Positions 1 to 4,496 of a stretch of 8,528 bases of DNA are shown here, one piece after another. The translations under genes and the position numbers were made by a program. Source of the stretch: Patulibacter sp. (GTDB taxonomy: Bacteria; Actinomycetota; Thermoleophilia; Solirubrobacterales; Solirubrobacteraceae). How positions within the stretch are numbered: the first letter of the stretch is position 1; every line of letters starts with the position of its first letter. The DNA is taken from NCBI GenBank assembly GCA_023268575.1, contig JALRCL010000017.1:1-8528 (forward strand), read 5' to 3'. Under the pieces are notes generated by a model. That model was given only the letters and a program-made list of their open reading frames with translations, searched no databases and was not told the DNA's origin.

Positions 1-349
1 CGGCACCCGGGCGGTCGCCGAGCGCCGCGGCGGCCAGCGCGGACGGCGTCGGGGTGCCGACGACCTCGACCCCGAGCCCGAGCGCCAGCGCGCGGGCGCT
101 CGAGACCCCGACGCGGATCCCCGTGAACGTCCCCGGGCCGAGGCCGACGACGATCCGGTCGACGGCCCCCAGCGCGCCCCCGGCGTCGGCGAGCGCCCGG
201 CGGGCGAGCGGGAGCAGGCGGCGGGTGTGGTCGGGGCGGGAGCCGGGCGCGGGCGTCTCGCGGGCGCCGGCCGCCGCCTCCGGCGACGGGCCGAGGGCCC
301 CGGCGACGGTGGCAGGCGTCGCGGTGTCGAGGGCGAGCGTCCAGCTCAC
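1..349 (-). CDS. tsaB: TsaB, t6A tRNA modification protein (N-terminal part, cut by window start)
   Basis: TsaB is the inactive ASKHA-fold paralogue that pairs with TsaD and, together with TsaE, forms the bacterial complex that transfers threonylcarbamoyl onto A37 of ANN-decoding tRNAs. About 116 residues are visible. They begin SWTLALDTAT, the first beta strands of the ASKHA fold with the usual D-T-A/S-T. A segment SRPDHTRRLLP corresponds to the family's R-x-H-S-E-x-L-x-P region. The strongest signature is VGLGPGTFTGIRVG at about residues 68-81, followed by the helix SSARALALGLG and the strand VEVVGTPT. The GTG start at 349 overlaps the tsaE stop as GTGA, so translation is probably coupled. 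The C-terminal half lies beyond the window. The family call is very secure. Confidence 0.93.
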   Translation of the reverse strand, partial: MSWTLALDTATPATVAGALGPSPEAAAGARETPAPGSRPDHTRRLLPLARRALADAGGALGAVDRIVVGLGPGTFTGIRVGVSSARALALGLGVEVVGTPTPSALAAAALGDRPGA

Positions 350-798
350 GGGCGCCACCGCAGCTCGATCCGGCGCCCGTCGCCGCCGTCGTGGTGCAGG
401 TCGACCTCCAGCCGGACGCGGTCGCCGAGCAGCGGGGCGACCGCGTCGGGCCATTCCACGAGCCCGATCGTGCTGCCGTCCAGCTCCTCGTCGACGAGCT
501 CCTCGTCCTCCTCGCCGAGGCCGGCGAGCCGGTAGAGGTCCAGGTGCGCGACGCGACGGCCCTCCGGCAGATCGTACCGGTGGGCGAGCGCGAACGTCGG
601 CGAGGTCACGGGTCCCGCGGCCCCGAGCGCGCGCGCGGCCCCGCGCACGAGCGTCGTCTTGCCGGCCCCCAGGTCGCCGCGCAGCAGCACGACGTCCCCG
701 GGGCTCAGGGCCTCGGCGATCCGTGCGCCGAGCCGCTCGGTCTCCTCCGGCGTGGTCGTGCGCAGCGCGCCGGAGGGGCGTCGCTCACCAGCGGACAT
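346..798 (-). CDS. tsaE: TsaE, t6A synthesis P-loop ATPase
   Basis: This 150-residue cytoplasmic ATPase activates the TsaB-TsaD complex during t6A37 tRNA modification, and its length is typical of the family. Visible motifs in order are: Walker A GDLGAGKTT at residues 41-49; VTSPTF at 64-69, the family switch-like segment; HLDLYRL at 85-91; and LVEWPD at 113-118, whose Trp and Glu belong to the nucleotide site. The acidic run EEDEELVDEE lies between the last two. The ATG at 798 gives the normal family N-terminus; the frame is open further upstream, but that extension reads antisense to the flanking genes and has no family character. The gene overlaps the upstream LAETG gene by 14 bp and tsaB by 4 bp, so the three are almost certainly one transcript. 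Confidence 0.95.
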   Translation of the reverse strand: MSAGERRPSGALRTTTPEETERLGARIAEALSPGDVVLLRGDLGAGKTTLVRGAARALGAAGPVTSPTFALAHRYDLPEGRRVAHLDLYRLAGLGEEDEELVDEELDGSTIGLVEWPDAVAPLLGDRVRLEVDLHHDGGDGRRIELRWRP

Positions 799-1126
799 GG
801 CTCGTCCGCAGCCGCAGGCCGACGCCGCCGAGCAGCAGCGCGGCGCCGAGGAGCGTGAGCCCGCGCAGGTCGGCGCCGGTCTCGGCGAGCGCGCTCGGCC
901 GGGCGGCCGCGCGCCGCTCGCGATTCGCGTCGGCGGTCCGTGGATCGGTGGTGCCCGACGACGTCCGGTCGCCGGAGCCCGTCCGGGAGGGTGGTGCCTC
1001 GAGCGCCGGCGGATCGCGCAGCAGCTGCCCGACGGCGGGCTCCTGCGCGGCGGCCGGCAGCGCAGGGACCAGCGCCGCCACGCCGGTGGCGAGGAGCACC
1101 ACCACGGGTCGGTGCCGGCCGTGCAT
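785..1126 (-). CDS. Small secreted protein with LAETG sortase sorting signal
   Basis: This is a 113-residue protein. It begins with a signal peptide: MHGRHR, then a hydrophobic core of about 17 residues, and a likely cut after A-A-A at residues 25-27. The middle (about 28-78) is polar and rich in P, T, S, R and G, and looks unstructured. The C-terminus is a textbook cell-wall sorting signal: LAETG at residues 80-84, a hydrophobic stretch (about 89-104), and a basic tail RLRTSHVRW. LAxTG is the motif used by class E sortases of Actinomycetota, so the mature product would be only about 56 residues linked to peptidoglycan. No sortase gene is in the window. A -10-like hexamer 8 nt before the ATG suggests a leaderless message. 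Third-position GC is lower than in its neighbours, so it may be fast-evolving. I do not recognise a named family, and its function is unknown. Confidence 0.75.
   Translation of the reverse strand: MHGRHRPVVVLLATGVAALVPALPAAAQEPAVGQLLRDPPALEAPPSRTGSGDRTSSGTTDPRTADANRERRAAARPSALAETGADLRGLTLLGAALLLGGVGLRLRTSHVRW
875..889 (-). other. LAETG sorting motif codons
   Basis: The codons for L-A-E-T-G lie here, followed in the protein by a hydrophobic helix and a basic tail ending at residue 113. The order motif, then hydrophobic span, then positive tail is the complete sorting-signal architecture, and LAxTG is the class E sortase variant. Confidence 0.75.
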
Positions 1127-1134
1127 CGCGGCGG

Positions 1135-1140
1135 ATGATA
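1135..1140 (-). promoter_or_regulatory. Candidate -10 box (TATCAT) for the LAETG-tsaE-tsaB operon
   Basis: On the minus strand the hexamer TATCAT (5 of 6 matches to TATAAT, and matching the actinobacterial TANNNT rule) ends 8 nt before the ATG at 1126. A start point 7-8 nt downstream would fall at or next to the ATG, giving a leaderless or nearly leaderless mRNA. No Shine-Dalgarno sequence is visible before this ATG, which agrees. No convincing -35 box is seen. Confidence 0.5.
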
Positions 1141-1141
1141 G

Positions 1142-1157
1142 GTGCCGCGGCCGGCAC
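1142..1157. repeat. Inverted repeat GTGCCG-N4-CGGCAC in the divergent promoter region
   Basis: Perfect 6-bp arms (1142-1147 and 1152-1157) are separated by four bases, immediately upstream of the candidate -10 box of the minus-strand operon, in its spacer region. This is a plausible operator position. In DNA this GC-rich a 6-bp inverted repeat can easily arise by chance. Confidence 0.3.
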
Positions 1158-1160
1158 GAC

Positions 1161-1181
1161 GACGAGCGCCGGACGAGCGCC
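1161..1181. repeat. Direct repeat GACGAGCGCC x2, 11-bp period
   Basis: The 10-mer occurs at 1161-1170 and again at 1172-1181, so the two copies lie one helical turn apart between the divergent LAETG operon and the flippase gene. Same-face direct repeats are a common regulator binding layout. No regulator is identified and the repeat could be chance. Confidence 0.3.
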
Positions 1182-1220
1182 CGCCGGACGGGCGGCGGGT
1201 GCCGGCGCGCGCCCCGGCGG

Positions 1221-1226
1221 TAGCCT
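1221..1226 (+). promoter_or_regulatory. Candidate -10 box (TAGCCT) for the flippase gene
   Basis: TAGCCT fits the loose actinobacterial -10 pattern TANNNT and lies in the 171-bp divergent gap. It would give a 5' leader of about 65 nt before the ATG at 1298. The same hexamer precedes the uracil-DNA glycosylase gene on the minus strand. No clear -35 box is seen; this is a weak call. Confidence 0.25.
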
Positions 1227-1297
1227 TCCCCGTCCGTCCGCTCGCCCCGGTGCGGCCGCCGCCCGCGCCCGCCGACCCGGCAGGGACGTCGCTTCCG

Positions 1298-2659
1298 ATG
1301 CCTCGCTCCTCCTCCCTCCAGCGGCTCCAGGCCCTGCGCGCGACCGAGACCGGCCGCGCGGCCGAGCTCGCGGCGGCGTCGATGCTGAACAACGCGATCC
1401 AGCTGCTCTTCACGGTGCTGCTGGCGCGGCTCCTCGGCAAGACGGGCTACGCCTCGCTCGCCGCGCTCGTGGCGGCGTTCCTGATCATGCAGGTCTCCGG
1501 TCAGGCGATCCAGGCGGCCGCGGCGCGCGCGATCGTCCGTTGGACGGCGCAGGGCCACCACGAGCCCTACCGCGAGGTCTCGGCGTGGACACGACAGGTG
1601 CTCGTCCTCGCCGTCGTGCTCTTCGTCCTCGGCGTCGTCTTCCGGGCCCCGCTGGCGCAGCTCATCGGCGTCGACAGCCACCGCGGGGCAGCCGGGCTGC
1701 TGCCGGTGACCGGTGCGCTGTGGCTGCTCGTCTGCCTCCAGCGCGGCGCGCTGCAGGGGCTGCGCGACTTCGACGCCGTGGCCGGCTCGATCGTGCTCGA
1801 GGCGGTGCTGCGGCTCGTCGCGGCGCTCGTCTTCGTGACCGTCGCCCCGATCGTCTGGGAGGGGACCGAGGTCACCGGCGCGTTCGCGGCGGCCCCGGCG
1901 GCCTTCGCGATCCTCGCCTTCGGCATGGACCGCCGGCTGCGGCGGTTGCACGCCCACGGCGAGGTCGCCTCCGGCGACCGGCCGACCCCGCTCTCGGCCC
2001 TCGCCCGGGCCGAGGGGACCGTGATCCTCTCGCTGCTGCTCGTGGCGATCATGCAGAACGTCGACACGATCCTCGCCAAGCGCGAGTTCACCGACGAGAT
2101 CGCCAGCTCCTACGCGGCGGCGGCGGTGGCCGCGAAGGCCGTGGTCTGGGTCGCCGTCGGCGTCGCGTTGCACCTGCTGCCCGAGGCCACCCGCCGGGCG
2201 GTGGCGGGCGAGAACCCGCACCCGATCCTCCGCCGCGCGATCCTCTTCCTGCTGCTCATCGGCACGCCCGCGATCGCGATCTTCGTCGCGATCCCCGGCT
2301 TCCTCCTGCGCACGGCGTTCGGCCCGGACTTCGACGTCGCCTCCGAGGCGCTCCCGCTGCTCGGCGGCGCGATGCTCCTCCTGTCGATCACGCTCATGGC
2401 GGTGCAGTACCTCTCGGCGATCGGCCGCCATCGCCACCTCGTGCCGCTGTTCGTGCTCGCGGTCGTGGAGATCGCCCTCCTGTCGCGCCAGGGCTGGAGC
2501 GCCACGGAGTTCGCCACGATCGTGCTCGTCGGCCAGGCGGTCGCCGCCGTCGTGACGCTCGGGCTCGCGTGGTTCAGCCGGCCGGCCCCCGGGGTGCGCG
2601 AGGAGCCGCTGCCCGAGCCCGCGCCGCCGGCACGCGACCTCAGCGCCGGTCCGGCCTGA
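1298..2659 (+). CDS. Wzx/MATE-like polysaccharide flippase (MOP superfamily)
   Basis: This 453-residue polytopic membrane protein probably flips a lipid-linked glycan or related precursor across the cytoplasmic membrane. About twelve hydrophobic segments are visible, for example near residues 29-45, 50-70, 101-115, 130-146, 165-183, 192-209, 242-260, 276-294, 314-336, 353-374, 381-395 and 405-426. The centre contains NVDTILAK (254-261) and then SYAAAAVAAKAVVWVAVGVA, the Asn-Val-Asp and Ala/Lys helix pattern typical of actinobacterial oligosaccharide flippases (polysaccharide biosynthesis / MurJ-like branch). The C-terminal tail (about 428-453) is Pro/Glu-rich and cytoplasmic. The ATG at 1298 follows CAGGGAC, a modest Shine-Dalgarno about 11 nt away. 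A GTG at 1250 would add 16 Pro-rich residues and is less likely. No glycosyltransferases are adjacent, so the substrate is unknown. It overlaps the convergent gene downstream by 20 bp. Confidence 0.85.
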   Translation: MPRSSSLQRLQALRATETGRAAELAAASMLNNAIQLLFTVLLARLLGKTGYASLAALVAAFLIMQVSGQAIQAAAARAIVRWTAQGHHEPYREVSAWTRQVLVLAVVLFVLGVVFRAPLAQLIGVDSHRGAAGLLPVTGALWLLVCLQRGALQGLRDFDAVAGSIVLEAVLRLVAALVFVTVAPIVWEGTEVTGAFAAAPAAFAILAFGMDRRLRRLHAHGEVASGDRPTPLSALARAEGTVILSLLLVAIMQNVDTILAKREFTDEIASSYAAAAVAAKAVVWVAVGVALHLLPEATRRAVAGENPHPILRRAILFLLLIGTPAIAIFVAIPGFLLRTAFGPDFDVASEALPLLGGAMLLLSITLMAVQYLSAIGRHRHLVPLFVLAVVEIALLSRQGWSATEFATIVLVGQAVAAVVTLGLAWFSRPAPGVREEPLPEPAPPARDLSAGPA

Positions 2660-3470
2660 CCCCCGCGCCCGGCCGGACGCCGCGCAGCCCGCCGACGAGC
2701 AGCGCGACCGCGGCGACCGGGACCGTCGCCGGGAGCGTGTCAACGACCCAGAACAGCAGGTCGAACGCGATCCCCAGGAGGAGCAGGAGGGCCGCGGCGC
2801 GGACGCGCAGCGCCCGACTCGCCCCCTCGGCCGCGAGCACCGCGCCGAGCACGCCGGCGACGAACACGTCGCCGTAGCCCAGCGACGCCCGCTCCAGCGA
2901 CAGGTACTGCAGCTGCGGGAGCCCCGGGGCGGGGACCGCGGCGTTGAGCGTCGCGTTCGGGGCGTCCAGCGCGCTGGAGAAGACGAGCACGGCGTCGATC
3001 GCCGCCATCGCCACGAGCCCGACGCGGATCCAGGCCGTCCCGGAGGGGGTCGCGGTCGTCACCGCCCCGACGAGCAGCCGCCCGAGCGCGACGCAGCTCA
3101 GGGCGGTGATCGCGAGGGCGGCGAGGTCGCCGGCACGCTCGCCCTCCGCGGCGATCGCCACGGCCAGCAGCGGCACCGCGCCGAGCGCCCACCAGGCCCG
3201 GGGGCGGCCGACGAGCGCCCAGCCGAGCGTCGCGGCGGCCAGCGGCGGCAGCGCGACGAGCGCGAGCCAGGTCAGGACGTCCGCGGCGTCGGGCAGCACC
3301 GCGAGGCCCGCGACGACGACCGCGATCGACCCCGGCAGCACGAGCGACCACCAGCGCCCGCCGAAGCGCGAGGCCCAGCGCGGCAGTCCGGCCGCGGGCA
3401 GCAGGACGAGCACCGCCTGCAGGACCGTGAAGACGAGCGTCGGCCAACGGAAGGGCAGCGGATCCAGCAC
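2640..3470 (-). CDS. Probable presenilin/SPP-like (GxGD) intramembrane aspartyl protease
   Basis: This 276-residue protein has nine visible hydrophobic segments (roughly residues 9-27, 42-60, 64-86, 90-108, 114-136, 147-166, 198-216, 225-243 and 245-262). This matches the nine-helix plan of family A22 (presenilin and signal peptide peptidase). In segment 6 there is AAIDAVLVF with D159, equivalent to the family's YD but with Ile for Tyr. In segment 7 there is LGYGDVFVAGVLG, a G-x-G-D motif with D201. At the start of segment 9, LPATVP (P247) sits where the PAL motif should be. Such enzymes cut membrane-spanning helices within the bilayer. The GTG start is preceded by GAGAG about 7 nt upstream and lies 9 bp after the glycosylase stop, so the two genes form one operon. 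Prepilin peptidases (A24) also have GxGD, but they follow it with a different pattern (often VKL) and carry a separate N-terminal methylase region. The motif layout is seen; proteolysis is inferred. Confidence 0.6.
   Translation of the reverse strand: MLDPLPFRWPTLVFTVLQAVLVLLPAAGLPRWASRFGGRWWSLVLPGSIAVVVAGLAVLPDAADVLTWLALVALPPLAAATLGWALVGRPRAWWALGAVPLLAVAIAAEGERAGDLAALAITALSCVALGRLLVGAVTTATPSGTAWIRVGLVAMAAIDAVLVFSSALDAPNATLNAAVPAPGLPQLQYLSLERASLGYGDVFVAGVLGAVLAAEGASRALRVRAAALLLLLGIAFDLLFWVVDTLPATVPVAAVALLVGGLRGVRPGAGVRPDRR
2649..2678. terminator. Inverted repeat at the convergent gene ends
   Basis: Perfect 8-bp arms GTCCGGCC (2649-2656) and GGCCGGAC (2671-2678) flank a 14-base loop and straddle the flippase stop codon, inside the last codons of the convergent membrane protein gene. 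The symmetric position could serve both convergent transcripts. There is no T-tract, so a terminator role is only suggested. Confidence 0.3.
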
Positions 3471-3479
3471 GGCCGTCTC

Positions 3480-4286
3480 TCAGGACCCGCCGAACAGCGG
3501 CAACTGGTCGGAGGCCGGAACGGGCGACGCCGCCGCAGCGGACGGCGGGGCGCCGTCCGCCTCCGGCACGGCCGCCGAGTGGAGCGCGTCGCCGGACGGC
3601 GACGAGCCGGACGCCACGGCCGCCGTCACCGCGGGCACCGGGTCGGGCGGCGCCGGAAGGGCCAGGAGCGCCGGCAGGCGGGCGACGTCGGCGCGCAGCG
3701 CCGCGACCGCGTCCTCGGCGTAGAGCGCGGCCGCGGGGTCGTAGAGCGGCAGCAGCCGGACTGCGCGCCGCCCGATCGTGCGGATCTCGTCCCGTCCGTG
3801 CACGCGCCGGATCGGCGCCGGATCGCCGCGCAGGAGCTTCGTCGCGAAGGCGCCGAGCGCGACGACGACCCGCGGGCGCACGAGCTCGACCGTCCGCGCG
3901 AGGTACCCGGCGCAGTGCGCCACCTCCTCGGGCAGCGGGTCGCGGTTGTCCGGCAGGCGGCAGCGCAGGACCGTCGTGCGGTAGGTCCGCTCCGGGTCGA
4001 TCCCGGCGTCGCGCAACAGCTCGTCGAGCAGCCGGGCGGGCTCGCCGACGAGCGGCAGGCCCTGCCGATCCTCCGCCCGTCCCGGCGCGGCGCCGACGAG
4101 CAGCAGCTCGGCGTCCGGGTCGCCGCGGCCGAAGACGACGGTCGTGCGAGCCGCGGCCAGCTGCGGGCACCGGCGGCAGCCACGGGCGTCCCGAGCGAGC
4201 GCCTCGAGGGCGGCGCGGCGGGGCGCGGCGTCCCCGCCGGCCGGGTCCTCCTCGGGCGCGGCGGCGTTCGACGGACCCGCGGACAT
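3480..4286 (-). CDS. Family 4-type [4Fe-4S] uracil-DNA glycosylase, with atypical catalytic motifs
   Basis: Family 4 enzymes excise uracil from DNA as the first step of base excision repair. The fold is clear across residues 33-205. Four cysteines (C37, C40, C109, C125) sit in the usual iron-sulfur pattern (CRRCP, VLRCR, EEVAHC). Motif 1 is VGAAPGRAED (64-73) followed by GLPLVG and the LLDELL helix. The DNRDPLPEE segment (113-121) and VRPRVVVALGAFA (136-148) are typical. Two usual catalytic positions differ: motif 1 normally reads GEGPG or GEAPG, but here Glu is Ala (A66); and the motif HPAxL reads DPAAAL, with His replaced by Asp (D183). E72 and N114 are kept. A Pro/Ala/Ser-rich tail of about 60 residues ends SDQLPLFGGS, resembling a beta-clamp motif. 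The ATG at 4286 has a weak, close GGTGA. It is first in an operon with the membrane protein. Altered activity or specificity is possible. Confidence 0.85.
   Translation of the reverse strand: MSAGPSNAAAPEEDPAGGDAAPRRAALEALARDARGCRRCPQLAAARTTVVFGRGDPDAELLLVGAAPGRAEDRQGLPLVGEPARLLDELLRDAGIDPERTYRTTVLRCRLPDNRDPLPEEVAHCAGYLARTVELVRPRVVVALGAFATKLLRGDPAPIRRVHGRDEIRTIGRRAVRLLPLYDPAAALYAEDAVAALRADVARLPALLALPAPPDPVPAVTAAVASGSSPSGDALHSAAVPEADGAPPSAAAASPVPASDQLPLFGGS
3492..3506 (-). other. QLPLF beta-clamp-binding-like motif at the glycosylase C-terminus
   Basis: Residues 261-265 read Q-L-P-L-F, four residues before the end and after a long disordered Pro/Ala/Ser linker. The bacterial sliding-clamp motif is QL[S/D]LF or looser QxxLF, so this fits except for Pro in the middle. 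The placement at a flexible terminus is typical for clamp-tethered repair enzymes; binding is inferred. Confidence 0.5.
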
Positions 4287-4295
4287 CGGTCACCG

Positions 4296-4301
4296 AGGCT
4301 A
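4296..4301 (-). promoter_or_regulatory. Candidate -10 box (TAGCCT) for the glycosylase-protease operon
   Basis: On the minus strand TAGCCT ends 9 nt before the ATG at 4286 and matches TANNNT. The spacing would give a start point at or within about two bases of the ATG, as at the LAETG operon. A short GGTGA lies 3 nt before the ATG, too close for a good Shine-Dalgarno, which supports a leaderless reading. No -35 box is evident. Confidence 0.3.
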
Positions 4302-4411
4302 GTGGACCGGTCGCGCGATCCTGCCGCCACCCTCACGCGGCCCGCCCGCCGCCCGCGCTCCGACGAGGCCGCGGGCCTGCGCCCCGGCGCGCCAGGAACC
4401 CCCACGGCGGC

Positions 4412-4429
4412 GGGACGATGTCCCATACT
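4412..4429 (+). promoter_or_regulatory. Possible promoter/operator of the secreted beta-protein gene
   Basis: A perfect inverted repeat GGGAC-GAT-GTCCC (4412-4424) abuts a -10-like CATACT (4424-4429), 67 bases before the ATG at 4497. A GGAAC at 4395-4399 resembles the -35 element of ECF sigma factors, with CGAT 16 bases later. The two readings are alternatives and neither is strong. Confidence 0.25.
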
Positions 4430-4496
4430 GCGCCTGTCCGCGACGCGCCACGCGCGCGCGTCGCTCGCCGTCCACCCCGCAACCCGGGACCCCCTC

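Noticed and set aside
2115..2135. GCG/GGC triplet run that looks like a microsatellite
   Set aside because: It encodes an Ala-rich membrane helix in the flippase (SYAAAAVAAK), as expected from codon bias.
785..2743. Very long minus-strand open frame (652 codons) antisense to the flippase
   Set aside because: Only its last 113 codons are a gene. The rest is an R/D/E/H-rich shadow of the plus-strand flippase, caused by high GC removing stop codons.
940..2877. Long plus-strand open frame in another register through the flippase
   Set aside because: Arg/Ala/Pro-rich low-complexity translation without motifs; the overlapping frame has clear membrane helices.
2740..4293. Long minus-strand open frame overlapping the glycosylase and protease genes
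   Set aside because: Out of frame with both motif-bearing proteins and composed of Arg/Gly/Ala-rich shadow sequence.
3579..4496. Upstream in-frame extension of the secreted protein (306 codons)
   Set aside because: It runs antisense through the glycosylase gene, and the signal peptide begins only at 4497.
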